A DNA stretch of 19,866 nucleotides from JALZDI01 sp965653225 (lineage in GTDB: Bacteria > Actinomycetota > Actinomycetes > Propionibacteriales > Nocardioidaceae): assembly GCA_965653225.1 (NCBI GenBank), contig CBFGZI010000066.1, forward strand, positions 1 to 19,866. The letters are read 5' to 3'. The position numbers and the translations under genes are program-made. A model generated the notes under the pieces. That model saw only the letters and a list, made by a program, of their open reading frames with translations, had not been told where the DNA came from and searched no databases. Shown one piece after another: positions 8,429 through 14,767 of the stretch (position 1 is the stretch's first letter; each line of letters begins with the position of its first letter).

Positions 8429-8457
8429 CCCGTCCGAGCAGCGCTCGCGCGACCGCT

Positions 8458-8463
8458 TAGGCT
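8458..8463 (+). promoter_or_regulatory. -10 box of a leaderless nadE promoter
   Basis: TAGGCT is followed by the six bases GAGATC and then the GTG start at 8470. No AGGAG-type ribosome site is present. No clear -35 hexamer is visible, which is common in Actinobacteria and would fit activator-dependent use. Confidence 0.5.
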
Positions 8464-8469
8464 GAGATC

Positions 8470-10230
8470 GTGGCTCAGTTGCGTATCGCACTCGTGCAGG
8501 ACAACTTCGTCGTCGGCGCCATCGCGGACAACGCCGAGCGCGTCATCGAGCGCACCCGCGAGGCCGTCGCACGCGGGGCACACCTGGTCGCCTTCCCCGA
8601 GATGGCGCTGACCGGTTACCCGATCGAGGACCTGGCGTTACGCGGCTCGTTCGTGGAGGCCTCGATGGCGGCTGTCCAGTCGCTCGCCGAGCGGTTGGGC
8701 GCCGAGGGCCTCGGCGACTGCCCGGTGCTCGTCGGATATCTCGGCCGCGACCCCGCACAGGGCGACCGGGTGGGCCGGCCGAAGGGGTCGCCGCAGAACG
8801 CCGCCGCGGTGCTGCACCAGGGCCGTGTGCGGGCCTGCTACGCCAAGCACCACCTCCCCAACTACGGCGTCTTCGACGAGTACCGCTACTTCGTGCCCGG
8901 CGACACGATGCAGGTCGTCCGCGTGCGTGGCGTCGACGTCGCCTTCTGCATCTGCGAGGACCTGTGGCAGGACGGCCCGGCGGTCACCGCTCGCTCCGCC
9001 GACGCGGGGCTGCTGGTGGTGCTGAACGGCTCGCCGTACGAGCGCAACAAGGACGACCAGCGTCTCGACCTGGTGTCCTGCCGCGCCCGCGAGGCGGGCT
9101 GCGCCGTCGCCTACGTCAACCTCGTCGGCGGGCAGGACGAGCTGGTCTTCGACGGCGACTCCATCGTCGTCGACGCCGAGGGCGAGGTCGTGGCGCGGGC
9201 GCCACAGTTCGACGAGTTCTTGCTGGTCGTCGACCTCGACCTGCCGGCCGCCGATCCCGACGCGTCGGTGGCCCCGGAGTCCGACTACAGCGGGCTCGGC
9301 ATCCAGGGCACCGCGATATCGCGCGAGCCCGTGCCTCCGTACACGCCGGAGCCGGCGACGGTGGCGCCGCGCATCCAGGACGAGGCCGAGGTCTACCAGG
9401 CGATCGTCGTGGGCCTGCGTGACTACGTGCGCAAGAACGGCTTCACCTCGGTGCTGCTCGGCCTGTCCGGCGGCATCGACTCCACGCTGACCGCCGTGGT
9501 CGCCTGCGATGCGATCGGTGCGGAGAACGTGTACGGCGTCTCCAACCCCAGCGACTGGTCCAGTGAGCACTCCAAGACCGACGCCAAGGAGCTCGCCGCT
9601 CGCACGGGGCTGAGCTACCAGGTCGTGCCGATCGGGCCGATCTTCGACGGCTTCCAGGAGAAGCTGTCCCTCGACGGGCTCGCCGAGGAGAACCTGCAGG
9701 CGCGCATCCGGGCCGTGATCTGGATGGGGCTGTCGAACCAGCACGGCCAGCTGGTGCTCGCGTGCGGCAACAAGAGCGAGCTTGCCGTGGGCTACTCCAC
9801 CATCTACGGCGACGCGGTCGGTGGCTATGCACCGCTGAAGGACCTGCTGAAGACGCAGGTGTGGGATCTCGCGCGCTGGCGTAACGCCGAGGCGGAGCGC
9901 CGCGGCGAGACACCGCCGATCCCCGAGGGCGTGATCGACAAGCCGCCCAGCGCGGAGCTGCGGCCAGGCCAGCTCGACACCGACTCACTGCCCGACTACC
10001 GCCTGCTCGACGACGTGCTCGACGACTACATCGAGCACGACCACGGCTCCGAGGCGCTCGTGCAGGACGGGTTCGACCCCGAGCTGGTGGAGCAGGTGCT
10101 CCGCATGGTCGACCGCGCGGAGTACAAGCGGCGCCAGTACCCGCCAGGCCCGAAGATCTCGGTGCGCAACTTCGGCCGCGACCGGCGCCTGCCCATCTCC
10201 AACGCCTGGCGCGAGATCGCTCCCCGCTGA
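8470..10230 (+). CDS. nadE: Glutamine-dependent NAD+ synthetase
   Basis: This enzyme makes NAD+ from deamido-NAD+ (nicotinate adenine dinucleotide), ATP and glutamine, the last step of NAD synthesis, in the cytoplasm. The 586-residue protein has an N-terminal nitrilase-fold glutaminase domain with the triad Glu44 (AFPEMALTGYP), Lys126 (YAKHHLPNYGVFDE) and Cys162 (ICEDLW). The C-terminal synthetase domain has the ATP pyrophosphatase P-loop GLSGGIDST (331-339), then the GNKSELAVGYSTIYGD block and DKPPSAELRPGQ. It is shorter than the roughly 680-residue mycobacterial enzyme but complete in both domains. The GTG start at 8470 gives MAQLRIALVQ, the usual first strand of the nitrilase domain, and appears leaderless. 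It diverges from glnA2; both genes concern glutamine or glutamate chemistry. Confidence 0.97.
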   Translation: MAQLRIALVQDNFVVGAIADNAERVIERTREAVARGAHLVAFPEMALTGYPIEDLALRGSFVEASMAAVQSLAERLGAEGLGDCPVLVGYLGRDPAQGDRVGRPKGSPQNAAAVLHQGRVRACYAKHHLPNYGVFDEYRYFVPGDTMQVVRVRGVDVAFCICEDLWQDGPAVTARSADAGLLVVLNGSPYERNKDDQRLDLVSCRAREAGCAVAYVNLVGGQDELVFDGDSIVVDAEGEVVARAPQFDEFLLVVDLDLPAADPDASVAPESDYSGLGIQGTAISREPVPPYTPEPATVAPRIQDEAEVYQAIVVGLRDYVRKNGFTSVLLGLSGGIDSTLTAVVACDAIGAENVYGVSNPSDWSSEHSKTDAKELAARTGLSYQVVPIGPIFDGFQEKLSLDGLAEENLQARIRAVIWMGLSNQHGQLVLACGNKSELAVGYSTIYGDAVGGYAPLKDLLKTQVWDLARWRNAEAERRGETPPIPEGVIDKPPSAELRPGQLDTDSLPDYRLLDDVLDDYIEHDHGSEALVQDGFDPELVEQVLRMVDRAEYKRRQYPPGPKISVRNFGRDRRLPISNAWREIAPR

Positions 10231-10244
10231 CCCCACCCGGGTGA

Positions 10245-10278
10245 CCGAGGCGACACCACGGGGGTATCGCGCCCTCGG
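10245..10278 (+). terminator. Weak hairpin after nadE
   Basis: CCGAGG (10245-10250) can pair with CCTCGG (10273-10278) around a 22-base loop, 15 bases after the nadE stop. There is no T-tract. The remaining bases up to panB hold a second short pairing, TGACAC (10287-10292) with GTGTCA (10333-10338), which could fold the panB leader. Termination function is uncertain. Confidence 0.25.
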
Positions 10279-10352
10279 CCACGCAGTGACACGCTGAGGG
10301 TGATCCGGGGACTCCACGCGGGAGCCTCGAGAGTGTCAGCGAGGTATTCAGC

Positions 10353-11207
10353 ATGAGCGAGATGCCAGCGCCGTACGGCAGCGGCGCGCAGGCCGGTACC
10401 GGTGGCCCCGTCAGGAAGGTCCGGGTACACCACCTGCAGGAGATGAAGCAGCGGGGCGAGAAGTGGGCCATGCTCACCGCGTACGAACAGTACGCCGCCC
10501 AGACCTTCGACGAGGCCGGCATCCCGGTGCTGCTGGTCGGCGACTCCGCCAGCAACAACGTGTTCGGCAACGCGACGTCGCTGCCGGTGACGGTCGACGA
10601 GCTCATCCCGCTGGTGCGTGCGGTGACCCGGTCGGTGAGTCGTGCGCTGGTGGTGGCCGACCTGCCCTTCGGCAGCTACCAGGCCTCGCCGGAGCAGGCG
10701 TTCCACACGTCGGTGCGGTTCATGAAGGAGGCCGAGGCGCAGGCGGTCAAGCTCGAGGGCGGACTCTCCGTCGTGCCGCAGGTGGAGATGCTCACGCGTG
10801 CGGGCATCCCGGTGATGGCGCATATCGGCTTCACCCCGCAGAGCGAGCACGGGCTCGGTGGCTACCGCGTGCAGGGCCGTGGCGACGCCGCCCGGCGCCT
10901 GGTCGAGGAGGCGACGGCGCTCGAGGAGGCAGGCGCCTTCTCGCTGGTGATGGAGATGGTGCCGGGCGAGGTGGCGCAGCAGGTCACCGACAAGCTCACG
11001 ATCCCCACCATCGGCATCGGCGCCGGTCCGCACTGCGACGCGCAGGTGCTGGTCTGGCAGGACATGGCGGGGCTGCGCACCGGAAGAATGCCCAGGTTCG
11101 TCAAGCAGTACGCCGACCTTCACGGGGTGCTGCTCGAGGCGGCGCAGCGCTATGCCGAGGAGGTCGGCGACGGCACGTTCCCCGGCGAGGAGCACACCTT
11201 CCACTGA
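10353..11207 (+). CDS. panB: 3-methyl-2-oxobutanoate hydroxymethyltransferase
   Basis: PanB transfers a hydroxymethyl group from methylene-tetrahydrofolate to 2-oxoisovalerate to give ketopantoate, the first committed step towards pantothenate and CoA. The 284-residue protein has the expected TIM-barrel motifs: KWAMLTAYEQYAA (38-50), LLVGDSASNNVFG with metal ligand Asp64, VADLPFGSYQ with metal ligand Asp103, KLEGG (133-137), AHIGFTPQS (156-164), the catalytic glutamate in VMEMVP (Glu201) and TIGIGAG. An N-terminal tail of about 30 residues precedes the barrel, as in other actinobacterial PanB proteins. GAGG lies eight bases before the ATG. panC and panD are not in the window. It is convergent with the small membrane protein gene, 13 bases apart. 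Confidence 0.97.
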   Translation: MSEMPAPYGSGAQAGTGGPVRKVRVHHLQEMKQRGEKWAMLTAYEQYAAQTFDEAGIPVLLVGDSASNNVFGNATSLPVTVDELIPLVRAVTRSVSRALVVADLPFGSYQASPEQAFHTSVRFMKEAEAQAVKLEGGLSVVPQVEMLTRAGIPVMAHIGFTPQSEHGLGGYRVQGRGDAARRLVEEATALEEAGAFSLVMEMVPGEVAQQVTDKLTIPTIGIGAGPHCDAQVLVWQDMAGLRTGRMPRFVKQYADLHGVLLEAAQRYAEEVGDGTFPGEEHTFH

Positions 11208-11220
11208 GGCGTGCGTCGCG

Positions 11221-11490
11221 TCAGGCCGTCCAGCCCAGGAACGCGTGCCCGGCGAAGAGCACGGCAAGCCAGAGCGCCAGCGCGACGAGTGGCATGACGA
11301 GGACGGCGTACGGGCGCCGGCTGAACCACCGGCAGGCCAGGACGAACTGCGCAACCCACAACAGCAGGAGCACGACCAGCGCCGCGGCAGGTGCACCCGC
11401 GAGCATGGACGCGCCGTACAGCCACAGCACGCAGAAAAGCCCGGCGATGCCGATCCAGGGCCCCGACTGGCGCAGGTTGAGCCGCTTCAT
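11221..11490 (-). CDS. Small integral membrane protein, unknown function
   Basis: An 89-residue hydrophobic protein with about three membrane-spanning segments (roughly 12-30, 35-54 and 62-84) and a basic N-terminus (MKRLNLRQ), which would favour a cytoplasmic N-end. Charged RWFSRRP lies between helices two and three. It starts 14 bases after the stop of the BtuF-like gene and is probably in the same transcript. The ribosome site is poor, consistent with dependence on upstream translation. I do not recognise the family; too small to be an ABC permease on its own. Confidence 0.7.
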   Translation of the reverse strand: MKRLNLRQSGPWIGIAGLFCVLWLYGASMLAGAPAAALVVLLLLWVAQFVLACRWFSRRPYAVLVMPLVALALWLAVLFAGHAFLGWTA

Positions 11491-11504
11491 CGCGGCCCAT
11501 CATG

Positions 11505-12287
11505 TCACCGGCTCGTGCGCGCGGCGGCCAGCTGCGCGGTGAGCACCCGCCGGGCCTCGACCAGCGAGGGTCCGTACCAGGTCAGGTGCCGGCCGGACAC
11601 GCACGCGTGCTCGACGCCGGGGAACGCCTCGGGACCGTCGTCCTCGGAGAACGCGTACGGCTCGTCAGGCAGCACGACGAGGTCGTGTGACGGCAGGAGG
11701 TCGAGGTCGAGGCGCGGGTAGCGGTCGGAGCTGTCGTCCAGGACGTTGCGCACGCCAAGGTGCGCAAGCACGTCGCCGGCGAACGTGTCCCGCCCGAGTG
11801 CCATCCAGGGACGGCGCCATATCGGGACCACCGCCTGTCGTCGTGCGCGTGGCTTCGGCATCTGCCACTCGCGTTCGGCGTCGGCGAGCCAAGCCGGGCG
11901 GCCGATGCGCAGCGCGTCGAACATGGCGCCGAGAGAGACCAGCGCCGCCCTGACGGTCGTCGGCGCGGTCACCCATACGGCGATGCCGAGGTCCCGGATC
12001 CGTTGCAGGTCGACGTCACGGTTCTCCTCGGCGTTGGCCACGACGACGTCCGGCCGCAGCTGCCGGATGCGTTCGACATCGGGGTTCTTCGTGCCCCTCA
12101 CTCGGGTCACGTCGAGGTCGTGCGGATGCGTGCACCAGTCCGTTGCACCCACGAGCAACGACGCATCGGTGAGTGCGATCGACTCGGTCAACGAAGGCAC
12201 GATCGACACGATGTGGCGTGGTGAACGTGGTAGATCCACGAAATTTCCTACGTCGTCTTGCACAGCACACACGGTATCCTGCACCAC
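11505..12287 (-). CDS. BtuF/FepB-like helical-backbone metal (corrinoid) receptor protein, no signal peptide
   Basis: A 260-residue protein of the TroA/BtuF superfamily of periplasmic-type binding proteins. Characteristic elements are DDVGNFVDLPRSPRHIVSIV followed by PSLTE (31-35), ATDWCTHP (48-55), RGTKNPDVERI (64-74) and LRPDVVVANAEENR (77-90), then a second lobe with WRRPWMALGRDTFAGDVL. Homologues bind cobalamin or iron chelates for ABC transporters, but this one has neither signal peptide nor lipobox and no permease or ATPase beside it. It may therefore act in the cytoplasm or be exported in another way. The start is GTG at 12287 (a second GTG follows directly); a GTG at codon 17 has an AGGAA element upstream but would cut off the conserved DDVG segment. 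Its upstream region is AT-rich and carries a 22-bp palindrome. Confidence 0.85.
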   Translation of the reverse strand: MVQDTVCAVQDDVGNFVDLPRSPRHIVSIVPSLTESIALTDASLLVGATDWCTHPHDLDVTRVRGTKNPDVERIRQLRPDVVVANAEENRDVDLQRIRDLGIAVWVTAPTTVRAALVSLGAMFDALRIGRPAWLADAEREWQMPKPRARRQAVVPIWRRPWMALGRDTFAGDVLAHLGVRNVLDDSSDRYPRLDLDLLPSHDLVVLPDEPYAFSEDDGPEAFPGVEHACVSGRHLTWYGPSLVEARRVLTAQLAAARTSR

Positions 12288-12296
12288 TCAGACAGC

Positions 12297-12326
12297 TTGG
12301 TCGCTTGGCTCATTTTCCCTTATATA
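12297..12326 (+). promoter_or_regulatory. Possible rightward promoter overlapping the palindrome
   Basis: TTGGTC (12297-12302), an 18-base spacer and TATATA (12321-12326) resemble a sigma-70-type promoter pointing towards the H1-like gene. The -10 lies inside the 22-bp palindrome, so a dimer bound there would block it. The predicted leader would be about 200 bases long. Confidence 0.35.
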
Positions 12327-12335
12327 TAAGGGAAA
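12314..12335. repeat. Perfect 22-bp palindrome, likely operator
   Basis: TTTCCCTTATA is followed directly by its exact reverse complement TATAAGGGAAA. It lies between the divergent BtuF-like gene (start 12287) and the H1-like gene (start 12535), in the most AT-rich stretch of the window. Length, symmetry and overlap with a possible -10 box fit an operator for a dimeric repressor. I do not recognise the motif as that of a particular regulator. As a hairpin it would have almost no loop, so a DNA site is more likely than an RNA terminator. Confidence 0.6.
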
Positions 12336-12381
12336 TCATGGATCGCTCGTTTCGGGACCCCCGTCAAGGTGGCTGATCAGC

Positions 12382-12513
12382 ATGCCATACGCAGACAAAG
12401 ATGCAGCGTACGAGCGGTTTACGTGACGCGCCGAACGAGGAAAGATCACGAATGAGGACGTCGAAAAGTGTCATCCTCACCACAAGAACAACTCCGGCTC
12501 ATGCGCCGGATGA
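12382..12513 (+). pseudogene. Possible decayed small gene (one in-frame stop)
   Basis: An ATG at 12382 reads MPYADKDAAYERFT and then TGA (12424-12426). The same frame continues past the stop for 28 codons with a coherent hydrophilic peptide, RAERGKITNEDVEK then CHPHHKNNSGSCAG, to a second TGA at 12511-12513. The opening resembles the MPYAD(K/P) start of some phage or HNH-type actinobacterial proteins, but I cannot assign it firmly. Codon use (AAA, GAT, GCA, AAT, TGT, CAT) is richer in A/T than in neighbouring genes, a sign of foreign origin. It could equally be non-coding leader of the H1-like gene. Confidence 0.25.
12493..12510 (+). other. Small hairpin in the H1-like gene leader
   Basis: TCCGGC, a six-base spacer and GCCGGA form a perfect 6-bp stem ending 24 bases before the GTG of the H1-like gene and 14 bases before its GGAGG ribosome site. 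It may stabilise the leader or modulate translation; function is not shown. Confidence 0.3.
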
Positions 12514-12534
12514 CATCCCATCAGGGAGGAAAAG

Positions 12535-13143
12535 GTGCCGGCAACAACTACGGCGAAGAGGTCTGCAAGGACCGCGGGGTCGGGTGCGAAACGGGCCGTG
12601 GGCGCAGCCAAGTCAACCGCCAAGAAGACCGCGAAGAAGACCGCACGGAAGTCGCCCGCGAAGAAGACCACGGCGAAGAAGGCGCCAGCGCGCAAGACGA
12701 CCAGCAGGGCCACAGCGGCCAAGCGGTCGACGGCGAAGAAGACCACCGCGAAGAAGTCGCCGGCGCGCAAGACCACCAGCAGGGCCACTACTGGCGCGAA
12801 GAAGACAGCGACCAAGAAGGCGACGGGAGCCAAGCGGGCCGCCAAGAAGACCGCACGGGCGGCGACCGGTAAGAAGTCCGCGGCCAAGAAGTCCGCTGCC
12901 AAGCGGACGACCGGGGCTCGCAAGACCGCCGCCAAGCGGACGACTGGGGCTCGCAAGACCGCCGCCAAGCGGGCAACGGGCGCGAAGAAGACAGCGCGGA
13001 AGTCGCCTGCGAAGAAGACCGCGACGGCCAAGGCCGCCCGCAAGTCTCCGACCAGGAAGACCGCCACCGCGCGGGCCACGACCCGGAAGTCACCGGCCCG
13101 CAAGGCGGCCACGTCGACCCGTCGCACGGCCAAGAAGGCCTGA
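12535..13143 (+). CDS. Lysine/alanine-rich histone H1-like DNA-binding protein
   Basis: A 202-residue, extremely basic protein made almost entirely of K, A, T, R, S and P in repeats such as AKKTTAKK, SPARKTTSRAT and KRTTGARKTAA. This is the composition of eukaryotic H1 tails, of the C-terminal tail of mycobacterial HupB and of other bacterial H1-like nucleoid proteins. It has no folded HU domain, so it probably coats DNA (or RNA) without sequence preference (inference). A strong GGAGG lies five bases before the GTG. The DNA holds tandem 33-bp units (12901-12966, with a diverged third copy) and a 54-bp direct repeat (12661-12714 and 12736-12789), so length variation between strains is likely. 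A strong hairpin follows the gene. Confidence 0.85.
   Translation: MPATTTAKRSARTAGSGAKRAVGAAKSTAKKTAKKTARKSPAKKTTAKKAPARKTTSRATAAKRSTAKKTTAKKSPARKTTSRATTGAKKTATKKATGAKRAAKKTARAATGKKSAAKKSAAKRTTGARKTAAKRTTGARKTAAKRATGAKKTARKSPAKKTATAKAARKSPTRKTATARATTRKSPARKAATSTRRTAKKA
12661..12789 (+). repeat. 54-bp imperfect direct repeat within the H1-like gene
   Basis: The blocks at 12661-12714 and 12736-12789 differ at a few positions and both encode KKTTAKK(A/S)PARKTTSRAT. They are separated by 21 bases. Confidence 0.7.
12901..12999 (+). repeat. 33-bp tandem repeat within the H1-like gene
   Basis: Two almost identical in-frame 33-bp units (12901-12933 and 12934-12966, one base different) encode KRTTGARKTAA. 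A third unit from 12967 is more diverged (KRATGAKKTAR). The period is a whole number of codons, so copy-number changes would keep the frame. Confidence 0.8.
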
Positions 13144-13202
13144 CCGAACGGGCACACTGCCTATCCGGGTACGCCCGGCCGGCGGTGGAGCGGGAGCTCA
13201 CC

Positions 13203-13234
13203 GAGAGCCCGCCGTCACACGACGGCGGGCTCTC
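13203..13234 (+). terminator. Strong hairpin terminator after the H1-like gene
   Basis: A perfect 14-bp GC-rich stem (13203-13216 with 13221-13234) closes a four-base ACAC loop, 60 bases after the stop. The following bases GCCTGTTGT contain few T residues, as is usual for actinobacterial terminators. It separates the H1-like gene from map. Confidence 0.8.
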
Positions 13235-13274
13235 GCCTGTTGTCACTGAGCACGTCGCGCAGGAGCACTGTGCC

Positions 13275-13280
13275 TACACT
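13275..13280 (+). promoter_or_regulatory. -10 box of a leaderless map promoter
   Basis: TACACT is followed by seven bases and GTG at 13288. The choice of this GTG over the earlier GTG at 13270 (which has an AGGAG four bases upstream) rests on this box and on the family N-terminus. Confidence 0.5.
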
Positions 13281-13287
13281 CGGGGGC

Positions 13288-14136
13288 GTGACTGTGCTGA
13301 CCCCAGGAGTCGTGTCCCCGCGGCGATCGGTGCCCTCGTCGATCCCGCGACCCGAGTACGTCGACCAGCCCGCCCCCACCCCGTACCGCGGACCGGAGGT
13401 CAAGGACGCCGACGTCATCGCGCGGATGAGGGTGGCCGGCAAGCTCGCCGCCCAGGCGCTGCAGGAGGTCGGACGGCACGTCCGTCCGGGCGTCACCACC
13501 GACGAGCTCGACCGGGTCGGCCACGAGTTCCTCGTCGACAACGGCGCCTACCCCTCGACGCTGGGCTACCGGGCGTTCCCGAAGTCGCTGTGCGCGAGCG
13601 TCAACGAGGTCATCTGCCACGGCATCCCCGACTCGCGGGCGCTGCAGGACGGCGACATCTGCAACATCGACATCACCGCCTTCCTCGACGGCGTCCACGG
13701 CGACACCAACGCGACGTTCCTCGTCGGTGATGTCGCCGAGGAGCACCGGCTGCTCGTCGAACGGACCGAGGAGGCGACCCTGCGCGGCATCCGGGCGGTG
13801 AAGCCCGGACGCCGTATCAACATCGTCGGCCGCGTGATCGAGTCCTATGCCCGCCGCTTCGGCTACGGCGTGGTGCGCGACTTCACCGGCCACGGCATCG
13901 GCACGGCGTTCCACTCCGGGCTGATCGTGCCGCACTACGACGACGAGCGGTTCGACACGTTGATCGAGCCCGGGATGACCTTCACGGTCGAGCCGATGCT
14001 CACCCTCGGCACCCACGACTGGGACATGTGGGAGGACGGCTGGACCGTCACCACCAAGGACAAGTCGTGGACGGCGCAGTTCGAGCACACGCTGCTGGTC
14101 ACCGACGAGGGTTCGGAGATCCTGACGCTGCCCTGA
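13288..14136 (+). CDS. map: Methionine aminopeptidase, type I with N-terminal extension (MetAP1c)
   Basis: Removes the initiator methionine from nascent proteins when the second residue is small; an essential cytoplasmic metallo-enzyme. All five metal ligands are present: Asp128 (NIDIT), Asp139 (VHGDTN), His202 (GHGIG), Glu235 (FTVEPM) and Glu266 (QFEHT). The substrate-pocket histidine is His111 (ICHGIP). The spacing between these ligands equals that of mycobacterial MetAP1c. Residues 1-40 form the proline-rich extension (SPRRSVPSSIPRPEYV) that is thought to contact the ribosome. I start at GTG 13288, giving 282 residues; GTG 13270 would add six. The gene is convergent with the TPR gene, with only five bases between the stops. 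Confidence 0.95.
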   Translation: MTVLTPGVVSPRRSVPSSIPRPEYVDQPAPTPYRGPEVKDADVIARMRVAGKLAAQALQEVGRHVRPGVTTDELDRVGHEFLVDNGAYPSTLGYRAFPKSLCASVNEVICHGIPDSRALQDGDICNIDITAFLDGVHGDTNATFLVGDVAEEHRLLVERTEEATLRGIRAVKPGRRINIVGRVIESYARRFGYGVVRDFTGHGIGTAFHSGLIVPHYDDERFDTLIEPGMTFTVEPMLTLGTHDWDMWEDGWTVTTKDKSWTAQFEHTLLVTDEGSEILTLP

Positions 14137-14141
14137 GCGGC

Positions 14142-14609
14142 TCAGTCGGTCAGGTCGTCGTAGGACTTGTCACCGCGCTCGGCGAGACGCCGCTCGACGC
14201 GGAGCACGGCGGTCTCGTGCTCGGGGTCGCCGCTCATCACCGCGGCCAGCCGCAGGTGCGGCAGCGCGTCCTGCAGACGGCTCTGCCGTTCCAGCGTGCG
14301 ACCCAGGGCGAACCGGGCCCACACGTCGGTGGGCCGTTCCTCGACGATCATGCGCAGGTCGGACTCGGCACCGGCGAGGTGCGCGCTCTGGAAGTACGCC
14401 CAGGCGCGCAGCGTGCGCAGGCTCGTGCTCTGCGGCTGCTCCTGCACCACCGGGTCGAGAAGCCGGATCGCATCGCGCGGCTGGCGTCCCTCGAGCAGCC
14501 GCCACGCCTCGTGGTAGCGCTCCACCGGGTCCATCGGGGGGTTCGTCACGGCATCCATCACAGACTCCGCGGACGGGTCCATCGCAGGGTCCATCGCGTC
14601 ACGCGTCAT
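14142..14609 (-). CDS. Tetratricopeptide-repeat protein
   Basis: A 155-residue cytoplasmic protein with about three TPR-like helical pairs between residues 28 and 145. Examples are DPVERYHEAWRLLEGRQPRD, LRTLRAWAYFQSAHLAGAES and ARFALGRTLERQSRLQDALP. Such repeats bind partner proteins; the partner is unknown. The N-terminus is low in complexity, with MDP repeated (MDPAMDP, PPMDP), and offers several in-frame ATG codons. I keep the first because GGGAG lies six bases upstream. There is no enzyme motif. Upstream (14610-14727) I see only a short unassigned leader or promoter region. Confidence 0.8.
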   Translation of the reverse strand: MTRDAMDPAMDPSAESVMDAVTNPPMDPVERYHEAWRLLEGRQPRDAIRLLDPVVQEQPQSTSLRTLRAWAYFQSAHLAGAESDLRMIVEERPTDVWARFALGRTLERQSRLQDALPHLRLAAVMSGDPEHETAVLRVERRLAERGDKSYDDLTD

Positions 14610-14727
14610 GGCATCTCCCTTCGACGGCCCTTACAGCTGCTCGCTCACACGCTGCGGTGCGAGGCCTTCGTGCAACGCCGGTACCGCCTGCTCCATTCCC
14701 AGTGTTCCCCGGCAACGCGCAGGACCA

Positions 14728-14767
14728 ACCCCGCGGGCGGACAGGCCGGCCCGCGCGCCCGCGGGGT
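14728..14767 (-). terminator. Hairpin terminator after the small hypothetical gene
   Basis: A perfect 12-bp stem, ACCCCGCGGGCG (14728-14739) with CGCCCGCGGGGT (14756-14767), encloses a GC-rich 16-base loop. It begins at the last base of the stop codon of the 14767-15126 gene. No T-tract follows. Confidence 0.6.

Noticed and set aside
10235..10244. Palindrome CACCCGGGTG just after nadE
   Set aside because: Ten-base GC palindromes are frequent at this base composition, and its position after a stop codon gives no regulatory context.
12338..12376. Mini-frame MDRSFRDPRQGG directly after the palindrome, a possible leader peptide
   Set aside because: It is only 12 codons with a weak ribosome site and no run of a single amino acid or attenuator pairing; it may be chance.
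12424..12426. In-frame TGA as a recoded codon (read-through or selenocysteine)
   Set aside because: No recoding structure can be seen, and the frame is short and unassigned; a decayed gene or non-coding DNA is simpler.
12477..13157. A 226-codon hydrophobic repetitive frame on the minus strand opposite the H1-like gene
   Set aside because: The repeats (FFAGDFRAVFFA-like) are simply the complement of the lysine/alanine codons. The plus strand has a strong ribosome site and terminator.
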